From CAZTHM01 sp041946825 (GTDB lineage Bacteria; Acidobacteriota; Terriglobia; UBA7540), in assembly GCA_041946825.1 (NCBI GenBank), contig JBHGBD010000005.1, positions 1 to 64,000 of the forward strand: a stretch of DNA of 64,000 nt, in the 5' to 3' direction. This document shows positions 36,280-45,165 of this stretch, piece after piece. A program made the translations under genes and the position numbers. The notes under the pieces were generated by a model, which saw only the letters and a program-made list of their open reading frames with translations, ran no database searches and was not told the DNA's origin. The stretch's first letter is position 1; every line of letters begins with the position of its first letter.

Positions 36280-38478
36280 CTACTGGCCGCCGGAGGGCGC
36301 GGTGCTGGCAGGCTCCTTGACAATCGCCATGGGCACACGGGAGAAAGCCACACGAGCCGCATCGGGGTCGAGGACGTTCACTTGCATGGTGTAGCGTCCC
36401 ACCGGGAATTTCTGCAGGGGAACCTCGACGAAATACGACGCCTTCCCGCCGCTCCCTTTTTCGAGTTTTCCCTGGAACGGCCCCGCCTCGGCCACCTTGG
36501 CGCCGTCGCGGAAGAATGCCAGCGCCACGGCCGGATTCGCGGATTCGGCATTGGCAGTGACTTTCCCGCGGTAGGATTCGAGCAACACGTAGAGGCTCTG
36601 GCTGGTACGAAAGACTCGCGTCACACTGGGGAGCAACGTTTTCGTTCCCACTTGAAGTGGCGTGTCGTTCCGAGGCGGAACTCTGCGCCTTACATTGTTA
36701 ACCTGATTAACTCTTTCCTTCAGTTCGTTTGAAAGCACAACCGAGCTCAAAGTCAGGCCGGATTCCGTTATGGGCGGCAGGATGAGTGGCTGCTCAAACG
36801 TCCCCATCTTACCCGTCTGGTTCTCTCGGACCACAACCTTCAACCGGTAATCCCCGGGCGGAAGAACCATGCTGCCCTCATAGAGAAAATTCCCACGCGT
36901 AACCTCTTTGAAAGTTTCCTCGCCGATCTTGACCGGCAGCGTGTCGCGCAAGTACCCCGCGGGTTTATCCTTGGCGTCGAGCACTCGCCAAACGAAATCA
37001 AACTCCGTCTCGTGTCGCGCCGACTTCTCCAAGAACGATACGGCCGCGCCCGGGATTTTGGCCGCGAGGACGACGTTATAGTTCTTCTCCGGCGCGCGGA
37101 AGTACGCCGTGTCCACCACAAACGGCAGATCGAGAAACGCCTGGTCGAGCGCCAGAGCCTGTTCGAGTTGCAGTTCCTTGTCCTCGCGCGTGAACTGACG
37201 AAAATCCTTGGGGGCAAAGTATCCCGGCCTCGCCTCGACCTTGACGCCCGGCCGGTCCACCTCCACGCGGATGCGGCGGAACTTGCCGTCCGATCGCGCG
37301 TTCCTGGGCGAATACCCCAGCAGGTAATAGCTGGAGTTTTCCGCCTGGATCTGTTGGAACGCCTCGCCCAGGTCGTTCAAATCGTAAAACGTTCGCCCGC
37401 CCGTGTCCTGGGAAAGGGAGGCGAGCGTCTCGCGGCTGCCGTGCAGTGAAGAGAGTTGCGAGGAGTGCGCCGCACCCGTGTAGATTGCAGTGCCCGAGGG
37501 GCTCGCCGTGCTGGCGTCGCCGCCGGGCGGAAGCGCCGCGAGCCCGCGCGCGTCCATGGTGTAAAGCGACACATTCGATTGGTTCGCCGCGTCAATCGTT
37601 GCCCGGAGCTGCGCCTGGTTATCGGTCCCGGTGCGCTCGACTCCGCTTGAGAAGTGAATCACCGATTTCCTTCCCGGGAGCGCCCGCAACATTCGCGAGA
37701 GGGATTCGACCGCCGCCAGCTTCTGGTCGGTATTGAAAATGTTGAATTCAGTTTCATCGGGCGTAAACGCCGCGGAAACATCCTGTGCCACGATTTCCTC
37801 GCCCGCGGCGTTGGTCCCGCCCGCTTCGCCGGTGGCCGCGGCGGCGGCCAGGTTCGAAGACTCCTCCCCGACCAGGATGCTCTTGATCGCCTTGCTGAGC
37901 GCGTCGCGGTCGTTCGTAAAATCGCGAAGCACGCGCAAACTTGAGGTGTAGGTCACTACCGCCACGAGGTCGGCAGGGGTGAGCTTCTTTTCCACAAATT
38001 CTTGCGCGGACTTCAGCGCCCGTATCAGATCATCCGGCTGCATCGAAGAGACGTCGAAGAAAAGGACGGTCAGGCGGCGGTCACGCAGCACCGTTTCCGG
38101 CGGGACATTGGGCGGAAGCTTGGCGAGATCCACGACGGGTGGGGGACCGCTCGACGCTTCGGCTTGTGCCAATTTCTGCACATCCTCAAGACTGAACGAA
38201 GTGATGGTTTGGGGGACGCCGTCCTCCAGGACGCGGAAATTATCTTGGGTGAGGTCGGCGACAGGTTTCCCGCTCTTGTCGCGGACCCGCACGTCGACAA
38301 GAACGACATTCGTCTGGCTGCGCAGCACGTAGTTCCCTGGTGAAGGGCCGGCGGATTTCTGCGTTTCGGCGTTTTGTTGCGCTCCAACTCCGCCAACCGG
38401 CGGGAGAAGCACCAGCAGCAACGCCAGCGCGGTTGAGGCCGTCGAATGCTTCTGCCGGGTTCGATTCGCCCTTGCCAT
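36280..38478 (-). CDS. VWFA-related Acidobacteriota protein
   Basis: This 732-residue exported protein has an N-terminal signal (TALALLLVLLPPVGGVGAQ), then VLVDVRVRDKSGKPVADLTQ and a VWA domain near residues 130-370 with LTVLFFDVSSMQ as a MIDAS-like strand, GRKSVIHFSSGVERTG and YTMDARGL. The remaining 350 residues are beta-rich, with an EVPLQKFPVGRYTMQVNVLD pattern near the end. The architecture is a phylum-typical one of unknown function, often near TonB-dependent receptors. The next gene upstream starts 1 base away, so the two are co-transcribed. Confidence 0.9.
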   Translation of the reverse strand: MARANRTRQKHSTASTALALLLVLLPPVGGVGAQQNAETQKSAGPSPGNYVLRSQTNVVLVDVRVRDKSGKPVADLTQDNFRVLEDGVPQTITSFSLEDVQKLAQAEASSGPPPVVDLAKLPPNVPPETVLRDRRLTVLFFDVSSMQPDDLIRALKSAQEFVEKKLTPADLVAVVTYTSSLRVLRDFTNDRDALSKAIKSILVGEESSNLAAAAATGEAGGTNAAGEEIVAQDVSAAFTPDETEFNIFNTDQKLAAVESLSRMLRALPGRKSVIHFSSGVERTGTDNQAQLRATIDAANQSNVSLYTMDARGLAALPPGGDASTASPSGTAIYTGAAHSSQLSSLHGSRETLASLSQDTGGRTFYDLNDLGEAFQQIQAENSSYYLLGYSPRNARSDGKFRRIRVEVDRPGVKVEARPGYFAPKDFRQFTREDKELQLEQALALDQAFLDLPFVVDTAYFRAPEKNYNVVLAAKIPGAAVSFLEKSARHETEFDFVWRVLDAKDKPAGYLRDTLPVKIGEETFKEVTRGNFLYEGSMVLPPGDYRLKVVVRENQTGKMGTFEQPLILPPITESGLTLSSVVLSNELKERVNQVNNVRRRVPPRNDTPLQVGTKTLLPSVTRVFRTSQSLYVLLESYRGKVTANAESANPAVALAFFRDGAKVAEAGPFQGKLEKGSGGKASYFVEVPLQKFPVGRYTMQVNVLDPDAARVAFSRVPMAIVKEPASTAPSGGQ

Positions 38479-38479
38479 C

Positions 38480-41400
38480 TCAAAACCTCAGTCGCAGCGC
38501 GAAACTGATGCTCCGCATGTCTCGCACGCTCGTGACCCGGCCGAATTCCTGTCCGTTCACGACGGTCGCCAGGCCGCTCCAGTTGGGCGTGTTCATCAGG
38601 TTGTTCGCCGAAACGCGGAAACTGCCACGAATTCCCCGCTCGCGCGAAAAGGTGAAGAAACGCTCGAGCGACATGTTGAAGTTCACCAGGCCCGGACCGG
38701 GAATCGTGTTCCGCCCCGCGTTGCCAAACTGGTCGGAAGGCGGTAACGCGAACGCCGCGGTGTTGAAAAACTGCTGAGGCGTGGATGCCGAGTCGCCAAG
38801 AGAAACCGGCTGCCCTGTGGCATCGGCTCGGAGGTTGGCAATGGCCGCCACGCCCCCGAAATTGCCCAGGTTGCCCAGGACGCGCGCCGTAAAGGGATTG
38901 CCGGACTGAATCGTCGTCGTCCCGTTCACGGCCCAGTTCCCGATGACGCGCGCAGTGAATCCGCCACGGCTCAGCCAACGTTTCCGGTCTCCGAACGGAA
39001 ACTCGTATGTGTGGTTGATCAACAGCCGGTGACGCAAATCGAACGAAGAGAGCCCGCGCTCAGCCTGAAGATCGAGATAGTTTTGCGCGACCGTGCGGCC
39101 CGCCCCGCCTACCGCCGCGGCATTGTCGATGGATTTTGAATACGTGTAGTTCCCACTCACAGAATATCCGCTGTGAAATTGCCGCCGCAAACCGACCTGC
39201 AGCCCGTGATAAATGGACGCCGCGCCGAAGGTCTCGTAGGTGAAGGCCAGCGTGTTTTCAAGCGCCAGGCCGGTTTGCCCGGCCCCGCTCCCAGCCAGAA
39301 ACTGATTTGGAGCCAGAAGAAGATCGAGCTTGGTCCCCTTGGTCCCGACGTAGCCGAGAGTGAAGATAACGTTCCTGAAGATTTCGTCCTCGAGTGAAAC
39401 GTTCCAGCTTTGCGCGTAGGGCGTCCTGAAATCCGGATCAACCGCGTACGTGTTCTTGAGGATGTTGGGCCCCAGCTCCGGAAAACCCTCTTGGAGGGTC
39501 AACACCTGCGTGGGCGATGTTATCAGTGTCGCCGCTTGCGCGAATGGCGGCTGGCTCGCCATATTGGGGAAGATTCTGGAATAGATGCTGCCGTCAAAGA
39601 AGATCCCGTATCCAGCCCGCAGCACCAGGCTGTGCTGAGTCCATGGGCGGTAGGCGATGCCGATGCGCGGGCCGAGATTGTTGGCGTCGCCACGCAGGAG
39701 CGAGGCGGGCATCATCCCCGGCTTTTGGCCCGTCACGACCCCGGCGGAGGCGAACCCCGGCGCGAACGTCAAATCGGAGAGATGGCCATACTTCTCTGTA
39801 AAGGGCGCGAAATATTCGTAGCGCAGGCCGTAGTTCACGGTGAAATGTGATGTCATCCGCCAATCGTCCTGTAAAAATCCCGAAAAAACCCAGGAACGGA
39901 AATAGTTGCTGCTTGACCCGAAACGCACCGAGGTGGTCTGCGGCAAACCAAGGAGGAAATCCGCGAAGTCGAATCCGGTGCCCGCCACCGGCAGCCCGTC
40001 GGCGGTAAAATCGCTCGTCGTGTAGCCGCTGAAGTTGAACGTGCCCCGCGCGTCGGGGTCAGTCAAAGTGTTAACCTGAACCCGCCGCATTTCCCCGCCC
40101 AGGCGAACGTTGTGCTTCCCATGATTCCAAATCAGGATATCGAAGACGCGGAATGTCTGATTTCTCCGGAGCGATGGGATCGGGTCGTTTAAGTCTGAGA
40201 AATTCGTAAATTGGGCTATAGGCAGGCCCCAATCGATCGGATTCGTGGAAACACCTTCGATGCCCAGCCCGGTGACGATATCCTGTCGGTTTGCGAATGC
40301 GTTCAGAGTCGAAATTCTCTGGCGATTGAAGTTTGCGGCGAGGGTGTTGATCACACCCGGGGCGAAGGTGTGCGTTTCGCTCAAATTCAGATTCTGGCCG
40401 CGCGTGGAGGTTTGGCTGGTCAGGTCCGGAAAGCTCGAGACGGCGCGTGACCGCGAGGAGTTGAAGAAGTAAAACACGTTCAAGCTGTCCTTCTGGGAGA
40501 TCTGATGTCCCACCCGAAACATGACTCGGTCGCTGGCGGTCGGCAAAGGCTGCTGGAGGTGAAAGTTTTGAACCTGGCCGGGAAGATTGGGCAGCGGAAT
40601 GTATTTCAACAGGCCGAGCGCAGCGGGATCCATCCGCTCGGTCGGGATTTGGTTATTCGCAAAAGCCACCCGCGGTCCGGCGGCGTTCGAGAGCGGATCG
40701 TAGATGATCGGAACGGCGCCAGCCAGAGGCCCGGCAGTCATTTGGGCGTTGGAAAAATCTCCCGCGCGTTCCTCCGGCGTTGGAACAGTCGAGAAGCTGT
40801 CAAACGCCCTCCGCGCGCGTGTGAAGCCGTAATTCACGAAGAAGCTTGTCTTCTCCGCGCCGTTGTAGATTCTGGGAATGACGAGCGGCCCCCCAAAACC
40901 TATTCCCGCCTGCTCGGAATAAGACGGGATGCGTTGCGAGTTCGTCGTGTTCAGCGGATAAGGGCGCGCGTCGAGCGCGGAATTGCTGTACTGTTCGTTG
41001 AAGTTACCCCGAATGCGGTTGACCTGGGCGCGCCTTCCCGCCCAGCCGCCCGGCCCGCCACGGCCCCCGGCGAAAATCGCCATCATCTCAAGGCTGGGGC
41101 CACCGGCCATGCCTCCACCGGGACCGCCGGATCCACCACCACCAAAGCCCGGGACTGCCTGGCCGCCCATGCGTTCGCGGAATTGTTGGAAACGTTCCCT
41201 CATGCCGCGCATGTCCTCGCCGGGCGTTGAAGCCGTAACGCCGCTACCACCCGAAAGCAGGAACGAGTTGGCTCCACTCGCAGAGGCATCCTCCTGTGGC
41301 AACTCCGCTTCACCCGCCGGCAAGCCTCCGCTGACCGCAGTGCCGTTAAAGCGCAAGTTCCCTTCGGAGGCGGTGCCATTCCCCTCCATCAATTCTCCGT

Positions 41401-41878
41401 TGGCTCCCAAACTCGCCGCGCCGGCAGGTAAATTCCCGGCGGTGCCCTGGAGGTTTATTTCCCCTGCCGATTCCGCGCCACGAGTGGTTGCGGACGTTGT
41501 GCCGCCTGAGGTGCCGAGGTCCATGACCAGCGCAGCATTGACGGTGAGAGACTTTTCAGGCGCAATCGGCACAGGCTCGCGGACATCCTTGCGAAAACCG
41601 ACGAGGGATATTTCCAATTTGTAGGTCCCCGGAGGGACTTCGGTAAAACGGTAGTTCCCTTCCTCGTCGGTCCAGGTGGCTTTTCGCTCTCCGGTCGTCT
41701 TCTCAGTGATTTCGACGGTGGCGCCGGGAACCGAAACTCCTCCCGGCCCGCGCACGTGCCCCGTCAAGGCTCCGAACAGGCTGGACTGACCGGCCAGATT
41801 GGAAGAGGGGATGAAAAACATCAAAGCAAACCCAACGAATGTCGCCAAGTGCTTCGCCCGTCTGGAGATCGATGCCAT
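38480..41878 (-). CDS. TonB-dependent receptor with carboxypeptidase-regulatory domain
   Basis: The 1132-residue product begins with a signal (FVGFALMFFIPSSNLAG), followed by a carboxypeptidase-regulatory-like domain (GHVRGPGGVSVPGATVEITE, then GNYRFTEVPPGTYKLEIS). The rest is a large outer-membrane beta-barrel of the Oar-like type, ending in FALRLRF. Between regulatory domain and barrel there is a Gly-rich block (about residues 230-290). I chose the ATG at 41878 (MASISRRAKHL); the upstream frame lacks a signal. It overlaps the transcript of the VWFA-related protein and lies divergent from the DUF5666 gene. The transported ligand is unknown. Confidence 0.9.
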   Translation of the reverse strand: MASISRRAKHLATFVGFALMFFIPSSNLAGQSSLFGALTGHVRGPGGVSVPGATVEITEKTTGERKATWTDEEGNYRFTEVPPGTYKLEISLVGFRKDVREPVPIAPEKSLTVNAALVMDLGTSGGTTSATTRGAESAGEINLQGTAGNLPAGAASLGANGELMEGNGTASEGNLRFNGTAVSGGLPAGEAELPQEDASASGANSFLLSGGSGVTASTPGEDMRGMRERFQQFRERMGGQAVPGFGGGGSGGPGGGMAGGPSLEMMAIFAGGRGGPGGWAGRRAQVNRIRGNFNEQYSNSALDARPYPLNTTNSQRIPSYSEQAGIGFGGPLVIPRIYNGAEKTSFFVNYGFTRARRAFDSFSTVPTPEERAGDFSNAQMTAGPLAGAVPIIYDPLSNAAGPRVAFANNQIPTERMDPAALGLLKYIPLPNLPGQVQNFHLQQPLPTASDRVMFRVGHQISQKDSLNVFYFFNSSRSRAVSSFPDLTSQTSTRGQNLNLSETHTFAPGVINTLAANFNRQRISTLNAFANRQDIVTGLGIEGVSTNPIDWGLPIAQFTNFSDLNDPIPSLRRNQTFRVFDILIWNHGKHNVRLGGEMRRVQVNTLTDPDARGTFNFSGYTTSDFTADGLPVAGTGFDFADFLLGLPQTTSVRFGSSSNYFRSWVFSGFLQDDWRMTSHFTVNYGLRYEYFAPFTEKYGHLSDLTFAPGFASAGVVTGQKPGMMPASLLRGDANNLGPRIGIAYRPWTQHSLVLRAGYGIFFDGSIYSRIFPNMASQPPFAQAATLITSPTQVLTLQEGFPELGPNILKNTYAVDPDFRTPYAQSWNVSLEDEIFRNVIFTLGYVGTKGTKLDLLLAPNQFLAGSGAGQTGLALENTLAFTYETFGAASIYHGLQVGLRRQFHSGYSVSGNYTYSKSIDNAAAVGGAGRTVAQNYLDLQAERGLSSFDLRHRLLINHTYEFPFGDRKRWLSRGGFTARVIGNWAVNGTTTIQSGNPFTARVLGNLGNFGGVAAIANLRADATGQPVSLGDSASTPQQFFNTAAFALPPSDQFGNAGRNTIPGPGLVNFNMSLERFFTFSRERGIRGSFRVSANNLMNTPNWSGLATVVNGQEFGRVTSVRDMRSISFALRLRF

Positions 41879-41950
41879 CAGCCATCCTGCCTGAGTCTTC
41901 GATGCACGCTGCGCCCCTGATATGCAGTTTGACGAAATCCCCGGCATTGG

Positions 41951-41967
41951 GGTTACTTCGAGTAACC
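41951..41967 (+). promoter_or_regulatory. Dyad in the divergent promoter region
   Basis: GGTTAC and GTAACC form a perfect 6-bp inverted repeat with a TTCGA loop, placed between the divergent TonB receptor and DUF5666 genes. It could be an operator for a dimeric regulator or a small mRNA hairpin. Confidence 0.45.
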
Positions 41968-42006
41968 TCTCCCTCCCTGAAATCGTCTGACCCTGCGGAG
42001 GGGCAC

Positions 42007-42654
42007 ATGAACAAGTGGGTTCCGTCAGTTTTGATGGCTTTATGCCTGTTCGGCTTGATGCCGGCAAGCGCTCAGCAGGAAGGGCCCGGACCGCGGCCCG
42101 GCCGGGAATTTCCGGGAGAGCGCTTGATGGGGACCGTGGCGTCCGTGGGCGTCGACCGGCTGACGATCAAGACCATGGACGGCAAGGAACAAACGATCTT
42201 GGTCAGCGATCAGACTCGTTACCGTGAAGGCGAAAAGAATCTCCAACTTGAAGACCTGAAGCCGGGCGATCGAGTGTTTATCCGCGCCCGCGCCGGTTCG
42301 GACAATCAGTTGTCCGCACTGATGATCGGCCGCGTGACTGAGGAACAGATCCGGCGTTTCGGAGCCCAGGGTGACCGCGCTTTCGGAGAAATCATCGCCA
42401 TTGAAAAGACTCAGTTGAAGCTGCGAAACCGCCGACAGGGCGAGCGCGTGGTGACGATAAACGACCAGACCACCTTCATGAAGGAAGGCAAGCCCTCGAC
42501 ACTGGCGGATTTGAAGGTCGGTGATCGTGTCATGGCCTTCGGCAAGGAATCGAATGGCGTCTTTACCGCCACGCGCGTGATGTCAGGCCCGATGGGCCCC
42601 GGCGCCTGGCGCGGCCGTCGGGGTGGGCCGGAGGGGCAACCTCCATCGCAATAA
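42007..42654 (+). CDS. Exported DUF5666 protein
   Basis: The 215-residue product has a signal peptide ending near MPASAQQ. Two repeats of a small beta-barrel domain follow, each of the form VxSVxxxxLTI...DGKEQTILVSDQTRY and LKPGDRVFIRARAG (DUF5666 type; OB-fold-like). A Gly/Pro-rich tail ends the protein. The ATG follows GGAGG with a 4-base gap. Function unknown; a periplasmic binding role is likely from the fold. Confidence 0.8.
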   Translation: MNKWVPSVLMALCLFGLMPASAQQEGPGPRPGREFPGERLMGTVASVGVDRLTIKTMDGKEQTILVSDQTRYREGEKNLQLEDLKPGDRVFIRARAGSDNQLSALMIGRVTEEQIRRFGAQGDRAFGEIIAIEKTQLKLRNRRQGERVVTINDQTTFMKEGKPSTLADLKVGDRVMAFGKESNGVFTATRVMSGPMGPGAWRGRRGGPEGQPPSQ

Positions 42655-42705
42655 CTAATCCCCGCGCTGTGGCCGCGAGCTGTACTCGCCGAAATCCTGG
42701 AGACC

Positions 42706-42730
42706 CGACGACGACACGTCGCCGCTACAG
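42706..42730 (+). repeat. Dispersed hairpin repeat (CGCTACAG type)
   Basis: CGACG and CGTCG form a 5-bp stem, followed by CCGCTACAG. It resembles the repeats at 18293 and 31920 and lies at the end of the DUF5666 transcript. Confidence 0.5.
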
Positions 42731-42740
42731 CAAGAATGCG

Positions 42741-43265
42741 CTACTTCACGACCTGCAATCGGCACACAATATTCCGCGCCGGAAAGATCCAAGCGAAGTG
42801 TTTCTCGTAGAAATCCACTGAAATCGCCGCGATCAGGCGCCCCAGGCCGTCGAGCAGAAGGTTCCCTCCAAAAGTCAGACGCCGCTCAATGATCCGGAAC
42901 CCGCCCGCGTTGTAAGTGAAGTTCTCAAACGAATCGCCCGTGAAGTAGTCGAAGCTGTGCATGCCGAGATGATGCACGTGCGTGGGGTCGGAATAGGAAT
43001 CGGGCGAGGAATAGTGCGGCGTGATGGCAATCACCTCCGCGCCCGGCTTGGCGACGCGATGCACTTCCGCCATGGCGCGCAGGATGTCAGGCTGGTGTTC
43101 GAGAAAATGCGAGAGATAAATTCGCTCGGCGCAATTGTCCCGAATCGGCCAGGGGAAATGCGCGAGCTCGCAGAGCACGTCCGCCTCCGAGCCGGGCTGC
43201 CGGTCGAGCCCAACCGCCCCCGGCTCCTGCTTCTTCTTCCCGCAACCGATGTCGAGAATCAGCAT
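42741..43265 (-). CDS. Class I SAM-dependent methyltransferase
   Basis: The 174-residue product starts at motif I, MLILDIGCGKKKQEPGAVGL, and continues with an ERIYLSHFLEHQPDILRAMA segment and AEVIAITPHYSSPDSYSD. The HFLEH motif and the short length suggest a small-molecule methyltransferase of the DUF/Methyltransf_11 group. An upstream frame of 26 codons exists but does not fit the family start. It overlaps the 3' end of the TonB-C gene's transcript. Substrate unknown. Confidence 0.8.
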   Translation of the reverse strand: MLILDIGCGKKKQEPGAVGLDRQPGSEADVLCELAHFPWPIRDNCAERIYLSHFLEHQPDILRAMAEVHRVAKPGAEVIAITPHYSSPDSYSDPTHVHHLGMHSFDYFTGDSFENFTYNAGGFRIIERRLTFGGNLLLDGLGRLIAAISVDFYEKHFAWIFPARNIVCRLQVVK

Positions 43266-43317
43266 CGAGATGTCTTCGCCCCACGGCGTTCGGCCGGAAG
43301 CAATGCCCACTCCACTT

Positions 43318-44340
43318 TTAGAACATAAAGAAGTCCGTTTCAACCAGGAGCGAGGCGGGGACGGGTTCGCCCTGGCAGGCGGCGGGCCGGAAGCGCCAGC
43401 GGAAGGTGATGGCGTCGAGCGTGGCCTTGGTCAGAGAGAGCGTATCGGAATGCACGGGTGTGACCTGGTGGGCCCGGCCGTCCGTTCCGACGACGATGTA
43501 CGTGATGACCGAGCGTTGTCCGATCCAAAAGCGCAGGCTTCGGGGGGAGCGCGGCCGCGGCGTCTCCAGGCCTTCCGGCGGGAAAGGCTTGTCGCATTCG
43601 GGCCACGAGACCGCTCCCGCCGGAGGCACGAAGAGCGCGGGGTCAGGCTCCGGCCCTGTAATCAATTCGGTTACCTCGAACTCGACGAACACCTTGTTGT
43701 GCTCGAGTTGTCGCAGCAAACGGGGATAGCTCTTGCCTCCCAGGGGAGTGTAGTTCAGGTACTCGAACCTCCAATCCCCCTCTCCGGAGCGCTCGCGCTC
43801 GAATGCCGGAAGATTCGTCTCCGAATCCACGCACACCTCGCGCTTGGTTCCTTTCTTCTTCGAAGAAACACAGGTCACCCGCCGGCGCTGGATTTTTCGA
43901 TTCTTGATCTGCGTTACGTCCTCGCTCTTCGGGATGCGCGGGCCGCCGTGAAAGGAAAGAAGCTGCCGCAACCGATATTCGAAGTAAGGCTGATAGGAAT
44001 TGGACCCGGAGCGGTGGACGCGCCGCCCGTCTCCCACTTCGATAACGTTAAATTTCAAGTCGGGCATTGAAATGGCGCGCCGCCAGTGCCCTCGCGAGTC
44101 CCGGACCTCTTCGTAGCGGCCCTCGACAGGCCCGTTCGGGACGTACACCAGCCGTAATTGCCCCCGCAACACGAATGATTCGGTTCCGGGCGCTCGGATG
44201 TCGGAGCGTTCGCGCGCCCGGCCGAGAAATGCCTCGGCTTCCTGCGACAGATTGGAGGCGCCGTGACCTTTCACCGCGCCCAGGAGCAGCGCGCAAACCA
44301 GCGCCCATACCCGCTTGCCGGAATAGAAATCGAACTTCAT
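43318..44340 (-). CDS. Exported protein with TonB C-terminal domain
   Basis: The 340-residue product has a signal (VWALVCALLLGAVKGHG), a middle region with LRGQLRLVYVPNG and a C-terminal TonB_C-like domain around RFWIGQRSVITYIVVGTDGR and DAITFRWRFRPAACQGEPV. A lone TonB_C domain in an exported protein is common in Acidobacteriota and may act as an adaptor for outer-membrane transport. I chose the ATG at 44340 (MKFDFYSGK); the upstream part lacks a signal. The TonB receptor nearby is a possible partner. Confidence 0.75.
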   Translation of the reverse strand: MKFDFYSGKRVWALVCALLLGAVKGHGASNLSQEAEAFLGRARERSDIRAPGTESFVLRGQLRLVYVPNGPVEGRYEEVRDSRGHWRRAISMPDLKFNVIEVGDGRRVHRSGSNSYQPYFEYRLRQLLSFHGGPRIPKSEDVTQIKNRKIQRRRVTCVSSKKKGTKREVCVDSETNLPAFERERSGEGDWRFEYLNYTPLGGKSYPRLLRQLEHNKVFVEFEVTELITGPEPDPALFVPPAGAVSWPECDKPFPPEGLETPRPRSPRSLRFWIGQRSVITYIVVGTDGRAHQVTPVHSDTLSLTKATLDAITFRWRFRPAACQGEPVPASLLVETDFFMF

Positions 44341-44431
44341 GCCCCGTTGATGACCTTCGCGCGCAGGATAACATATCGAGTCGCGGGAGTTGAGATAAGA
44401 TGGCGCGGGCTTGGCTCGAGGAGACCTCTCC

Positions 44432-45112
44432 ATGACCCTCCAACAAATCCTGGGAAAAATGAAGACCTATTACAACCCGCGGAACCTCGCGGGCATGGCG
44501 CGCTTCGGTATCAACGTCAAGAAAGCTTACGGCGTGCCCACGCCGGTGCTCTGGGCGCTCTCGAAACCAATCCGCGGCGACCACGCGCTCGCCGAGCGGC
44601 TTTGGGCAACGGGTATCCACGATGCAAAGATACTTGCATGCTTCGCGGACGATCCCGCGCAAGTCACCGAGGAACAGATGGAACGCTGGGCGCGGGGCTT
44701 CGATTCCTGGGATGTGGTCGATCAGTGCTGCAATCGCCTCTTCCGCAAGACCTCGTGCGCGCATCGCAAGGGTGCGGAGTGGACAAAGCGCGAGGAGGAA
44801 TATATCAAGCGCGCGGGATACGTGATGATTGCCTGCCTCGCCGTGCATGACAAGGCCGCTTCAGACGCAACCTTTCTTCGGTATCTTCGTCTCGTGAAGA
44901 AAGGCGCAAGGGATGAGCGGAACTTCGTGAAGAAAGCTGTCAATTGGGCGCTACGGCAGATCGGAAAGCGTAATATGAAGCTGCGTAATGCCTCTATTAG
45001 AACTGCCGCCGAGATTCAGAAAATCGATTCCAAATCGGCTCGCTGGATCGCCGCCGACGCGCTGCGCGAATTGAGGGACGAGAAGACGGTGGCGCGGATT
45101 CGGCGAAAGTAG
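44432..45112 (+). CDS. DNA alkylation repair protein, AlkD-like
   Basis: AlkD-type glycosylases remove cationic alkylated bases from DNA using HEAT-like helical repeats. The 226-residue product has the family start QQILGKMKTYYNPRNLAGMA, then FGINVKKAYGVPTPVLWALS and a repeated helical scaffold (FDSWDVVDQCC, NWALRQIGKRNMKL). The ATG follows GAGGAGA by 6 bases. No adaptive-response genes are adjacent. Confidence 0.88.
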   Translation: MTLQQILGKMKTYYNPRNLAGMARFGINVKKAYGVPTPVLWALSKPIRGDHALAERLWATGIHDAKILACFADDPAQVTEEQMERWARGFDSWDVVDQCCNRLFRKTSCAHRKGAEWTKREEEYIKRAGYVMIACLAVHDKAASDATFLRYLRLVKKGARDERNFVKKAVNWALRQIGKRNMKLRNASIRTAAEIQKIDSKSARWIAADALRELRDEKTVARIRRK

Positions 45113-45165
45113 GGGCGGCGCTTCATGCCCGCCCTTTCCTCGAGCGGATCCGCGATGGGCCGCCC

